Source: Micractinium sp. NFX-FRZ
Taxonomy: Eukaryota; Chlorophyta; Trebouxiophyceae; Chlorellales; Chlorellaceae
Reading direction: 5' to 3'
NCBI GenBank assembly: GCA_029339195.1
Contig: JAPTJF010000015.1
Coordinates: forward strand, 246,172-310,171
DNA: 64,000 nt
The stretch's first letter is position 1. Each line of letters begins with the position of its first letter. The position numbers and the translations under genes are program-made. The notes under the pieces are model-generated. The model was given only the letters and a program-made list of their open reading frames with translations. It searched no databases and was not told the origin of the DNA. Positions 1 through 11,339 of this stretch are shown here, one piece after another.

Positions 1-3000
1 TCGGCCATCAACAAGGAGATGGCGGCCCACAAGGCGCAGCTGGAGAAGCTGAAGCAGCAGGACCCCGAGTTCTATGCATACCTCAAGGTGGGGGGGCACC
101 AGAGCAGGGGGGAACGTCAATCAAGGGGAAGCGGAGGGCAAAGAGAGGGGGAGGAGGGGGCGCAGCGCAGTCAAAGCCGCCGCCAGCAGGTTGTGGGCAA
201 CGTCGGTTTGTGTGTGTGAGCAAAGGGGTTGGTGCAAGCGGAAGCAGCAAGCTCCAGAGGTTTCAAGCCGAATGCCGAGCTGAAAGTGTGTGTGTTGGGA
301 AGCAGGTGTCGTTTTGATGGGTTGAAGGTGTTGAGGGGTTGGGTTGTGGTTGGCACACCCCGCAGGAGCAAGTGCCAAGGCGGGCTGACGACCGGCCCAC
401 CAGGCTCTGCATGTGTTGGCTGAACGAAGCTGTTGCCATGCATGGGGCACGCCCTGCGCCTGCGCTACAGCACTCGCGCGTGACACCCGCCTGCCCCCTC
501 CCCTGCCTGGCCGACCCAACGCCCCTCCATATCACCACCACTCCCCTGCCCACTGTCCCGCTCACCTCCTCTTCTGCACCGCCCCCCGTCCCGCCCTCTC
601 TGCCTGCTGCAGTCGACGGATCAGGAGCTGCTAAACTTTGGCAAGGATTCCGATGATGAGGATGAGGATGATGAGGAGATGGGCAGCGAGGGCGAGCTTG
701 AGGAGGAGGAGGAGGAGGAGGAGGAGGAGGGGCCCGGTGCTGCGGCGGCGGCGGCGGCGGCGGCAAAGGGCAAGGGAAAGGGAAAGGATCAGTCTGGGGT
801 GACGCTGGCAATGGTGGAGGGCTGGTGCGCCGCTGCTCGCGACAAGGCCAGCCTGGGTGCCGTGCGCCACATCCTCAAGGTGGGCAGGTGTGGGTGGCGT
901 GGGGTGCCTGGGTGCGGCGGCGGGTTTGCACAGTGCTGCCTGTCATCTCGGCAGGCTGCGCCCTGGCGGCTTGGCTTCAGCCTGGCCGGCGGTGCGCTCT
1001 GCAAGGCGATCGGCTGTCAGCCAGCCAGCCAGCCTGCCTGCCTGTCTGCTTGTCTGAATGGCCCACCTCCATCCCCCACCCCTTCACCTGGCCCACCTCC
1101 CTACCCCCTCCCCTACTCCCACCCCCCGTGCCTCCGGCAGGCCTACCGCGTGGCCTGCCACTACGGCGACAGCGAGGAGGAGGTGGAGGAGAGCATGCGC
1201 ATCGCCAGCAGCGCAGTGTACAACAAGCTCATGCTCTTTGTGCTGGTGAGTGAGGAGGCGCGCAGGTGCGAGGCAGCGGGGCGCAGCGGGGCGCAGGGTG
1301 TGCGCAGACCAGGCGGCTCGCAGTCACTGCTCTAAAGCCTGGCAGCGAGCAAACTCGCAGAATGTTTCACTGGAGAGGTGTGGCTCATCACGGAGCTCAC
1401 AGCAGTGGGGTGGATCCTCGCTCGACCCAGGTGCAGGCAAGGATGCCACAGCTGAGCACATCCAGCCCCGCCCGCCTCGCGCCCCCCACCTGCTGAGCTC
1501 CCTCCCCTCGCTTTCCCTCCCGGCAGCGCGAGATTGACGGCATCTTCCGGGCCATGCTGCTGGAGGGGGCGAGCGCCAAGCAGCAGGCGGCGCCGCTGGC
1601 GGCTGCCGGCCTGGCCAAGCTGCCACGCTGGCGCAAGGTGGAGCCCATGGTGAAGAGCTACCTGGGCAACACGCTGCACCTGCTGGGTGAGGTTTGGGGC
1701 ACAGTTGCACATATTTGGAACACGTGCTGATTGTAAGAGTGTTGTGTAGTGTGGGCAGGTGGGTTGAGCCAGTGGTAGAGCCACCTGGACAACCCGCTGC
1801 ACCTGCTGGGCGAGCATCGGCCCCGGGGTTCCTTATGAGTGTGCGTGGTTTGTGGTGCGGGTAGTGGGTTGAGGTGTAGTAGGCAGCACGCTGCACCCTG
1901 CTGGGCCATGCTGGGCGAGAGCTGGCCGCCGGCTTGATGGGTTGTGGCAGTTGTGGGCGCAACGCGGTGCGCCGGCCGGGCGAGGCGCACTCCACATGCG
2001 TGCCCCCTGCACCCCGCACTGCATTGCCCGCATGCACCACACCCTGCACCCCCGCACCCTGGCTCCAGTCAAATCCACGCCGCGCTCTAACACTCCTGTG
2101 GCGCGGTGCGGAGTCGTAGGCAGCCCAGAGCAAGCAGCGAAGGCCGATACCTGGCAGCCCTGCCCCCCCCTCTCTCACACCCTGAGCTGAGCGCTGGCAG
2201 TGGCTCTGAGTTGTGGCCCCGCACAGTCCCCAACCGCATATGCATCCTCCCCTTCTACCATCGCAACCCATAGGCATGCACCCGCATTCAAGAAGGCAAC
2301 TTGCGCCGCCCCCGCCCGCCCCCCCTGCACACCCTGCCTGTCCCGCAAGCCACGCCTCCGCTGCGCCCACGTGCCGCTCCCCCTATCCCCTTGTCTCCTC
2401 TCCGCCCCTCTCCGTTTCCCCACCCCCAGATGCCGTGCCTTGCGACGCCGTGCTCACCTGCACCACGCGCCGCCCATGCGCTCTCACACACCCCCCACCT
2501 CCCTCCCCTCCCACCTCCTTCCTCTGCCCCCCTCCCTGCCCTCCCCCCAGGCGCCATGACCGACGGCGCCATGCTCACCTTCATCCTGCGCCGCCTGCGC
2601 GCCTCCACCGTGCTGCTGGCCCCCTACGAGAAGCTGCAGCGCCGGCTGCTCAAGGCGGCCCTGGGGCTGTTTGGGTCGGCGGACAACGCGCCGCGGGTGC
2701 AGGCCGTGCTGCTTGTGCGGCAGATGGCGATGGAGCTGCCGCAGCCGGCGCTGGACAACTGCCTCAAGGTGTGGGAAGGGGGCGGGGTGGCTTGGGGTGC
2801 GGGGGCCCGAAATCGTGACACTGGCGTGAGTTTTCATAAAGGGCTTGCAAGGTGTGTGTTTGTTTTTGCGTGGCAGTGGGGTGCGGCACATGGAGCTGAG
2901 GGTGCCGCAGCTGGCGCCCAACGTCTGCCACCTGACCCGACCTGTTTTGTTGGTGCTGCCTGCCGTGCAGGGCGTGTACCGCGCCTACTCCTCCAACGCC

Positions 3001-6000
3001 AAGTTTGTCAACGCCACCTCCGCCCCCCTCATCAGCTTCATGGCGGCGGCCGTGGTGGAGATGTACGGCATCAACGCGGGTGAGGGGGAGACGGGGAGGC
3101 ACACGAGGCGCAGGGGAGGGGATGCATGGTGGCTGTGGTGTGGAGGGCCGGCGCATGCAGGCGTAGGAGGCAGGCGGCAGTGCAGGTGGGTGCCGCATGC
3201 ACCGATGCGTGTGCTGGGCCCGGCCGGCGCCTTGCAGAGTCCCTGCCCCTGCTCCATGCATCTCACCTCCTTGTCTTACACCTCCGCCCCGCCTCTGACC
3301 CACAGCCGCCTCGTACCAGCACGCCTTCAGCTTCATCCGCCAGCTGGCGGTGCTGCTGCGCTCCGCGCTGACCAGCAAGAGCAAGGAGGCGTACCGCGAG
3401 GTGTACTGCTGGCAGGTGAGGGGAGCAGGTGTACTGCTGGCGGTTGAGGGGACGAGGTATGCTGCTGGCGGGTTGGGGGATCAGGTTGCAGGTGGGCACA
3501 CTTGCGCATGCGCAGCACCAGCCGCTGCCCTCTATCCTTCTCCCGCCCGCCGCCCCACGACATCTCGCGCTGCACCCCCCCACCCACCCGCCCGTCGTGT
3601 GCCACCTGCCCACCCCCCAACTGCGTCCCCTCGGTGGTGCAGACCATCAATTGCCTTGAGCTGTGGTCCAAGCTGCTGGCTGCCCGGGCGGACGAGCCGG
3701 AGCTGCGCCCACTGATCTACCCAGTCACGCAGGCAAGCACCTGGGGGCGACAGGCGTGCAGGGCTTGAATGCCACTGTGCCTGGCAGTGTGCATGCTTGG
3801 GTGTGTTGCGCGCATCATATGTTCTTGTGCTGTGGATCCCGCAGCACATGCCATGTTCTTGCCTGAGTGTCAGCAGGGTGGCTCCCTCCCCGCCGGCCCC
3901 GCACCTTGCCAACCCGAGGCCCCCATTTCTGCTCCCTCACCCCTCCCCCGCGCCCCCCACTCCTCTCCCCCACCCCCCTGCAGCTGCTGCTGGGCGTGGC
4001 GCGCCTCGTCCCCGCGCCCGCCTACTTCCCGCTGCGCCTGCGCTGCGCCCGCGCGCTCAACCGGCTGGGGGAGGCCACCTCCACCTTCATTCCCGTGGCC
4101 CCCATACTGCTGGAGGTGCTGCAGTGGGGGGACCTGCGCAAGGCGCCCAAGCCGGGGCGGGGGGAGCAGCCCGACGTGCTGCTGCAGCTGCGCGTCAGCA
4201 AGACGGCGATGCGGGGGTCGCAGTACCAGCAGGAGATCATCGGCCAGGTACGGCTGGCGGGTCACAGCCTAGGTTGTGTCTGGTTGTGCTGGTGTGAAGG
4301 TGTGCAGGTGCTGGGGTCATGTGGGGGTGGCAGCGCCAGGAGGGGATCAGTGCCCAGGTGGGAACTGTAGACATGGTTGAACTGGCACAGGGGTCAATGG
4401 CAAGGCAGGGAGGGGGGAGAGGGTGAAGCTGCTGCAGGGGCCATGGTAGCCGTGGCTCCACTCGAGCTCCGAGCTGGGTGGGTGAAATCTTTTATGTTTA
4501 TGTTTTGAAGTCAACCCCTTACGTTTGGCCCCCCACCTCCCACTGTATGCCATGCTGCCCGGCAGGTGATGGAGCTGCTGTCTGAGCACCTCTCCTGCTG
4601 GGGCTGCCACATCGCCTTCCCAGAGCTCTCCTTCCTCACGCTCACCCAGCTGCGCAAATTTGCCAAGGCAACGCCCGTGGAGCGGTTCAGGTGGGGGGGT
4701 GGGGCACGGGATGGCGTGGGAGGGTGGGGCACCTGGTGGGGCAGCTGGGGCTGTCGGAACTGAGCTTAACACCAGCAGTAGCAGAAGCGTGGGTGCGCGC
4801 ATGCTGTGCGCGCTCCTTGCTCACAACTGCTGCTGCCCGCTTGTACGCTTGCTCACCTGGGCGGCTCAGCGGCACCTGCTGACAATCAACAAACGAGCAC
4901 TGCCTCTGCAGGAAGGCGGCGCGGCAGCTGATCGAGGCGATTGAGAAGAATGTGGCGTTTGTGGGGCGCGCCCGCGACCAGGTGGGTGGGCGGATGCATG
5001 CTGCTCCTTGAGATGCCCGGCTGGTCTGCGGGGACCCACCTTGGGCGCCACGACGTGCCGACTGTCTCACTCGCCTGCTGCAGACCATGCACTGCCCACA
5101 GCATGCCACGGCCCTGCTTCGTGCTTCTGCTATCCCAACCGCTCCTCGAATCCCTGGCATTGCTTCCCTGCCCCAGCCCTTCCTGGGGGCAGAGCGGCAT
5201 CTTCCCCAAAGGACCTGCTGACGTCGCTGCCTCCCCCTTCCCCTCCCCCTCCCCACCTTCTCTCCCTCCCTCCCTCCCCCCCCGCAGGTCGACTTCTCCC
5301 CCAAGGACCTCGCCCAGGTGGCCAACTTCCTGGCCAAGGAGAGCGTGGCCAAGCAGGTGGGCGGGTGCGGTTTACTGACAAAATGGTTGCCTGCTTTGGT
5401 GAAAATCGAGGCAAGTGGGAATTGAAGAGTTGGGAGGCGCGGGCGCTGTGTCCCCTTGTCCCCTCTGCTTGCTTGCAGGGGCTCCCTGGCCGGCGCGCGG
5501 GTGCGCCCGCCGGTGGAGGGCGCAGCCTGCAGGGCGGTGCCCTGCCGCACCACACCCGGCCTCCGCCGCCTCCCAGCGGCCCTCCTCCCTCCCTCCCCGC
5601 AGCCCCCATTGAGTTGCCCAGGCACGCGCCTGCCCACCTTTTGTGCTGCTCCTCCCTCAGCCCTCCGTGTCCCGCCCAAACTCCCGCCCCCCCTCGCCTC
5701 CTCCCTTTCCCCCTTGGCCCCCTCCCCCCGCAGGCCCCCGTCCAGGTGTACGCCCGCTCCCTGCAGGACCGCGCGCGGCAGCGCATCCAGGCGCGGCTGG
5801 CCGACGCCGTGGAGCTGGGCAACGGGGCGGCTGCGGGAGATGGCAGGTGTGTGGGGGCCGGGGACGGTGCAGGCGGAACGGGGCGCTGCAAGTTTGGGAG
5901 GGGGCGCTAGCTTAGGGTCAGGGTGAGGCAGTGGAGCTGGGCAGTGGGAGGTGACAGGCGGGGGCCAAGGGCAAAGCAGCAGGCATTGCTGGCAGTTGCG

Positions 6001-7153
6001 TTTCGTGCCCAGGCTGGTGGTGCAGCTGTGCTCTACGTGGCGAGCCGGGGAACTGGGGGAGTTTGTGGCAGCGCTGGGTAGTGTGCGAATGCCGCCGCCC
6101 CCTCCCTGGCGCCTCCCTTTGCCCTCCTGTGGCCGTGCGAACGCTTGTGCTCCTTCGCTGCACACCTCAGCTGCCAGCTTTCTCTTACTGAACTCGCAAC
6201 TTGTAATGCTCCCTGCAGCGACGACGATGCTGTGCCCGCTGGCGACCTGCTGCCCAAGAAGCAGCAGCGGCGGCCGGCGGCGGCAGCTGAGGAGGAGCAG
6301 GAGGGCGGCGCGCCGGCCGCCAAGCGGCAGAAAAAGGCGGCGGCGGCGGCGGCGGCGGGCGGCAGCAGCGATGACGAGGATGAGGGGCCGCAGGCGGGCA
6401 GCGGGAGCGAGAGCGAGGGGGGAGAAGAGGCAGTGATGCCGTATCAGCTGTCGGATGACGAGGATGATGACGTGGCGGGCGGCTATGCTCCTCCCGACTT
6501 TGAGGCCAGCGGTGAGATGGGTGTTGTAGGGCAGGGGTGGCACGCTGGGGGAAAGTACAGTACGGCAAGGGCCCTGGCATGCTGAGTGGCTGGCATGGGT
6601 GGAGGGAGGTGGTGCCTGCTTGGGGTGGTCGAAGTGGGGGCAGCGCTGGGCGGGCATGGGTGAAGTGGATGCTTACGGCGAGGTGGTGGAGGGTCATGGG
6701 CACAGGGTGTTTGATCGGCCTCGGAGTGCTGCGCTGAGCTGGCGAGCGTGCCATCTTGTTTTGGTACGTGCAGATGATGATGATGAGGAGGAGGAGGAGG
6801 AGGAGGACGATGACGATGTGGACCAGGCAGGAAGGAAGCAGCAGCAAATGCAGCAGCAGCCTGGTGGCGGGCGCGGCGGCTTCGGCGGCAGAGGCCGGGG
6901 TGGCGGCAGGGGCGGCCGGGGGGGCCGGGATGGTGGCCGGGGCAGAAGTGGCAGCCGTGATGGCGGCGGGCGAGGCAGGGGCGGCGGCCGCGATGGCGGC
7001 GGCAGGGGCAGGAGTGGAGGCCGGGATGGTGGCGGCCGAGGGGGCGGCCGCGGGGGTGGACGTGGCAGGCTCTCGCAAGGCCGGGGCGGCAGCAGCGGCG
7101 GCGGCGGCCGGGGCGGAGGTAGGGGAGGTCGCGGCGGGCGCGGCCGCCGCTAA
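1..7153 (+). CDS. NOC2: NOC2-family nucleolar complex protein (5' partial)
   Basis: Noc2 proteins escort pre-60S ribosomal particles from nucleolus to nucleoplasm as Noc1-Noc2 and Noc2-Noc3 dimers. Fifteen exons join in phase: 1-87, 613-879, 1141-1245, 1527-1686, 2551-2768, 2971-3079, 3306-3415, 3643-3732, 3984-4247, 4566-4690, 4912-4981, 5288-5356, 5734-5846, 6219-6511, 6774-7153. They encode 819 residues; the true start lies upstream of the window. The helical core carries family-like blocks such as [20 protein letters not shown], the stretch [20 protein letters not shown], and [10 protein letters not shown]. An acidic Asp/Glu tract follows the second exon start. The C-terminus is unusual: an acidic segment, a basic RQKK patch, then about 100 residues of Arg/Gly repeats. 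Intron 8 starts with GC. Family assignment is firm; the tail is taken from an open final exon. Confidence 0.93.
1648..1906 (+). repeat. Intronic copies of the NOC2 exon 4 edge
   Basis: The end of exon 4 with its donor (1648-1690) recurs in degenerate form at 1773-1813, where CGCTGCACCTGCTGGG is shared exactly. A shorter, weaker copy lies at 1881-1906. The exact donor GGGTGAGG has become GGGCGAGC in the second copy. These are tandem duplicates of an exon/intron junction, not exons, because the open frame is not kept. Confidence 0.7.
3399..3478 (+). repeat. Three tandem copies of the NOC2 exon 7 donor junction
   Basis: The junction GAGGTGTACTGCTGGCAGGT at the end of exon 7 (3399-3421) is followed by two degenerate copies at 3427-3450 and 3455-3478, with a period of about 28 bases. 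Only the first keeps a good GTGAGG donor in the right phase. Confidence 0.7.
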
Positions 7154-7196
7154 AACACCGGCGACAAAACCCCAACAGCGCAAGGTGTCAGAGCCA

Positions 7197-7201
7197 TGTA
7201 A
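7197..7201 (+). terminator. Algal poly(A) signal TGTAA of NOC2
   Basis: TGTAA, the usual green-algal polyadenylation signal, lies 44 bases after the NOC2 stop codon. It is only 15 bases before the first ATG of the next gene, so the two transcription units nearly abut or overlap. Confidence 0.55.
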
Positions 7202-7215
7202 CTGCACACATTGAG

Positions 7216-10200
7216 ATGAGCGTGATAGAACAGGGAAGAACGTTGAACCGAAGGACCAGGGAAGCATTTTGTTCTGACGCTACATCGATGGTTGTACCAG
7301 TACAGGGGCTGCAGCTGACGGAGCAGCTGCTGTGGGAGGTGTCCCCGGATTTGCGGCGGCCGATCACGCTGGACCTGGCTATTATCGAACTGCTGGGTTG
7401 TTTGGTGCTGGCCACTTGCGGCAAGAACGTCTGGGAGGCTGCGGCTATGGCGGGGCCGCCGACGGTCGCTGGGGCTCCAGCCCCTCTCCCACCCGCTCCC
7501 ACGATGGCGATCGTGGAGTTTTGGAGCGAGGAGGAGTTTGAAAGGGCGTATAGGCGGTGCGTGAACGGCGCTTTCCGGCACCGAAGCGCTATAAGCGTCA
7601 CTGCGCGCAGCTCTTCCCGATTCGTGATGTCATCAACGGGTGCATGGCATTTGGCAGCAACCAGGAATGGGCGAGCAAGTGACGCTCGTTTGAGGTGGCA
7701 TACCACCATTGCGCCGCCGCCCGCTGCCGCTGCCTGGTCCGGAGCTGTTGACGCTGTTAGGCACCTCCCCCTGCCCTGCAGACACCTGCACCGCAAGCAG
7801 CTGACCAGCGACATGACGCTGCAGGCGGTTGGCGGCGTGGTCGTGGGCATCTGCTGCATGCGCCTGCTGCTCGACGGCTGCTGGCTGCCCGCCTGCCTCG
7901 CCTTCCTCTCCACAGGTCCGTTGGATGGGGCAGCCGGCACTGTCCGGCAGGTTGGCCGGTTGGCTGGAAACATCATCAGGTTTGTGCACAGGACTGCGCG
8001 CTCCGCTCCACTGTAGCAGGACCACCAAATGTTTGTGGTGGCTCTGACCGGGGTAACAAGCTAAACAGACGGCCGCCGTGGCCATGGGCCGCTGCCGCTA
8101 GCAGTGCCAGTATGAGCCGCTGCCAGCCGGCAGTGCCAGCAGGAGTACCAGTCAGTGCCTCGCCTGTGCTCCTAGCAACCCGCCCTTGCCACTCTTCAAG
8201 CCCTTGTGCTCATCAGCCACAACCACGAGCTGCGACGCCACACTCCTGCACACGACACCACACACACATTGAAGCATCATACCCCCCGCTGTGCCCGCCC
8301 GCCTAATGCACCCTAATTCGCCCTGCAGTCCTCTTCCTGGGCACCGTGGGCTTCATCAGCCACCACCACAAGCTGTGGCGCCGCCACCGCGAGGCCTTTG
8401 TCTTCCTCTGCTGCGCCGTGCACTACTCCGTGGCAGCATTCATAGGTGGGCGGGCAGCAGGGAAGGGACATGTGTGGGGCATGTGCGAGGGGCGAGAGCT
8501 CCCTGTTTTCCCCTGCTGCACCGTCCTCTACTACTCTGCAGCGGCTATCATGGGTAGGCGGGCGCGGCAGCAGAAGCAGGGAAATGTCAGTGTCAAGCGT
8601 GTGGGGGTCTGGCCTGGGCGACGGATTGGTAGAGCATTCGAGGGCTGGTGCCAGCACGCTGCGCTGGTCGCAGTTTGTAGTTTGTAGTTTGTAGTTTGTA
8701 GTTTGTAGTTGAGCCGCGCGGTGGGTGGTGGAAGAGCGAGCGCGCTGGCTGGGTTGGGTGGGTTCTGGTAGGGGCAGATGAGATGCAGCAAACATCGGTA
8801 CGGTGCCCTTGCCTTGGCTTGGCAAGGGTCTGGGGTTGATGGCCCCCCCACGTGTTATTGCTCGTGCTTGCAACCCAAGCAGCCGCGTGCGCTCTGCTGC
8901 ATGCTGTAGGGGCCAGCGGCCTCAACTTCCTGGCGCACCACGGCAACAGCCCGTTCAGGAGCTTCATCCACTTTTCGTATTCAAACACAGCGGTCTGGCA
9001 GGTGGGCTTGGGGAGGGCAAGTGATTGCCAGGCATTGGTGATGGGCCAGCGGCGTTGCGGGCAGCTGGGCGCTGCAGGGCTGCAGGCAGGCAGGCGTCTA
9101 TTCAAACTGGCCTACGGCAACCACCTTTGGTTGCCGCTGCCACCCCTCCGTGCCCAACCGCCGCTGCTCACCCACCCCATCACCAGCGTGTCCCCCACCG
9201 CCCCCCTGCTCCCCCTGCCCCGCTGCAGCTGGTCAACGCCCTCATGTGCCGCATGCTCTTCCGTCGGCTCATCCTCATGCAGCTCCCTCTCGCCCTGGTC
9301 GCGGTGCGCACCCCCTGCTGTGCCTGCCCTGCAGCCTGCACGGCCGGCCGCCCTGGTCCCGTGCTGGCCCCCAATACCAGGCCAGCACCTGCGGCGCTGC
9401 CTGCCCCCCACTCCCACGGCTCCCCTGCTCCTGGCGCTGCGCCGTGATCCTTCCCCCCAGCTCGCCGGAGCGCAAGGGACACAGAAGCCTTGCGGCACCT
9501 TGACCCATGCTGCCCCTGCCCGCCTGCCTCTCATCCGCGCCCCTGCAGCTGCCCTGGAGCGGCCGGCTGTGCCGGGATGCCCTGTCGCACCCCGGAGTGG
9601 AGCGCGTCATCTCCCGCATGTTCACAAACATTTCGACGTTCCTGGCCCTGGCTGTCAACCCCGCCGTCCTGCCTGCCAGGGAGCCTGACCCGCAGGTGGG
9701 GCGCTGGGCGGGTGTGGGTGTTGGGCGGGCAGGGGACACAGCCAGGCGGCCGAGGTAGGCGCAGCCAGGGCGCTGGAGGGGGAGTGGTGTGGGGCTAGGT
9801 AGGGAGAGACGGGCGCAGGTGACCGGGGCAGCCCGCACGGCGAGACAGCCAGGGGCGGCCGGGCAGAAGGGCCAAGTAGCTGTCAGCTGGGGCTAGCTGT
9901 CCTTGCTGCGCCCCCCAACCTCCGACCCCTTGTGCCGCTCCGCCCTTCCCTTGCTCCCTGCAGGCAATGTGCTGCGTGATTAACGCATGGACGCTGGTGG
10001 TGGGGGGCGTCGTCTTTCCCCTCTACATCGCCTATTGCTCAGAGCTGCGGGAAAGGTGCGGCTCACACCCCCCTGTGCCTGCGTCGGAGGTTGAGTCCCG
10101 TGCCCCTTCCGCATGGATGGACGTGTGTCCAGAGGCAGATAGGGTATGGGGCCTAGGCCTTCGTGCCCCGCCGCCCCGGCACCTGGCCAAATCCCAGCAG

Positions 10201-10632
10201 CCTAACGCTCGTGCCACCTCTCCCTCCCCCTGCAGGTCGGACTTCATGCGGGTGGCGTACCGTCGCCTCCGCCGTGGCAGCCCCCCGCTGCCAGGCAGCA
10301 ACAGCAGCGGCAGCGACGGCTCCAACCCACGTGCCTCCACCGCTGCTGCACCCAACACCGGCGGCAGCGACGCAGGCGAGGATTCGCCAAAGACGCCGCC
10401 CCCGCTGGCGGGCTGGTGGCGACACCGCCTGCAGCTGTCTCTCCGCCTGCTGCAGGCAGATCCCTCGCAGGCTGCGGAGCGCCGGCAGGAGGTGTTGCAG
10501 GTGCTGCTGCAGCCACAGCTGCCGCGGCGCATGGAGTGGCTTGCGGCAGAGGCGGCGCTGGTCTCTGTGTTCACATGGCCCCTCGTGGCGGTGCTGGTCG
10601 ATGCGGGCCGGGACTGGGTGTGTGCCGCTTGA
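7216..10632 (+). CDS. Polytopic membrane protein of unknown function
   Basis: I do not recognise this protein. Eight exons join in phase: 7216-7556, 7782-7915, 8329-8445, 8910-9001, 9229-9303, 9549-9695, 9964-10055, 10236-10632, giving about 464 residues. Hydrophobic, probably membrane-spanning stretches include LDLAIIELLGCLVLATCG, the segment around VVVGICCMRLLLDGCWL, VFLCCAVHYSVAAFIG, LILMQLPLALVA, MCCVINAWTLVVGGVVFPLY and VSVFTWPLVAVLVDA. A Ser/Gly/Pro-rich, probably soluble loop lies in exon 8 before the last segment. Intron 1 is 225 bases and stays open in frame, so a version retaining it is possible. A second in-frame ATG at 7288 is a plausible alternative start, since 7216 is almost on top of the NOC2 poly(A) signal. 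The 3' end could extend by one more exon near 10687. Family and substrate are unknown. Confidence 0.7.
8501..8585 (+). repeat. Decayed intronic copy of exon 3 of the membrane protein
   Basis: This stretch repeats 8394-8467 (end of exon 3 plus donor) with many substitutions. TTTTCCCCTGCTGCACCGTC matches TCTTCCTCTGCTGCGCCGTG, and both copies end in a GGTGGGCGGG- or GGTAGGCGGG-like donor followed by a GCAGCAG/GGGAA run. It is a tandem duplicate of an exon edge lying inside the next intron. Confidence 0.7.
8672..8709 (+). repeat. Heptanucleotide tandem repeat (AGTTTGT)n
   Basis: Five perfect units of AGTTTGT plus a partial sixth, within intron 3 of the membrane-protein gene. It resembles a short microsatellite. 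It is not the plant/algal telomere unit TTTAGGG. Confidence 0.9.
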
Positions 10633-11339
10633 CGGCGTGTCGTAAGGGAGCGGTACTCCCTCCAAGCCCTGTGTCTTTGATGCAGGCCACCCTACGTTGG
10701 ACCAGCATGCTGTGGGCCTCCTCCTGCTCACCTTTGCTCGCTGTCATCCCCATCCTCCTGCTGCCACACCATGCATACTGTACTTACTTGTATTGTTATT
10801 CGTCCTCTCAGCCCCTCTCTCTTCGGCCTTCTCTTTCACTTCTCTATCCATGTTCCCTATTATCATTGCTTTGTATCCGTCACGGGACAAAAACCCTTCC
10901 TGCCCCCAACCGACGTCCCCTCCACTGTTGGTTTCAACCACTAATTTTCTCTCAATGTCTTTATACATCACCTTAAAACCCTTATTGAGATCTTTCACGT
11001 GTGAAGTCTAAGTCTCCCAGCGTGGAGGAACGGCGAAGGAGCAGGCCCACACTGCACAGGCCCACACTGCACAGGGCACACACCCCGCCCCGCCCCGCTG
11101 GCATCACGTGGCAGCAGCATGTTTCCTGCTTCCCACGCCGCTGCTGGTGCTACCTCCTTACCGCTGAAAGAGATTCAGGCGTCTTTACAACGCCCTGCGG
11201 AGCGTTTCCTGCCAGAGGTTTGACTGCCTCTTTTTACGTCGCCGCTTCACCCGGGAGCGGCCCCGCGCAACCAAAAGCTCTTGCACCGCAATTGTGTCAC
11301 TTGCGGGTCCCGCTCCTTTGCACCACGGCCGGGCAGCCA
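10633..11339. other. Intergenic region before POC1
   Basis: About 700 bases with no supportable gene. The first part (10780-10990) is pyrimidine-rich and less GC-rich than its surroundings, perhaps 3' untranslated sequence of the membrane-protein gene. The last 300 bases probably contain the POC1 promoter and leader; a short direct repeat CAGGCCCACACTGCA occurs at about 11041-11070. Confidence 0.5.

Noticed and set aside
4687..6657. 656-codon open frame on the minus strand across NOC2
   Set aside because: It lies opposite phase-verified NOC2 exons and introns, with low-complexity Ala/Pro/Arg content and no motifs. Such frames are expected in GC-rich DNA.
8653..8712. Possible telomere-like sequence at 8672
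   Set aside because: The unit is AGTTTGT, not TTTAGGG or a known variant, with only five copies inside an intron.
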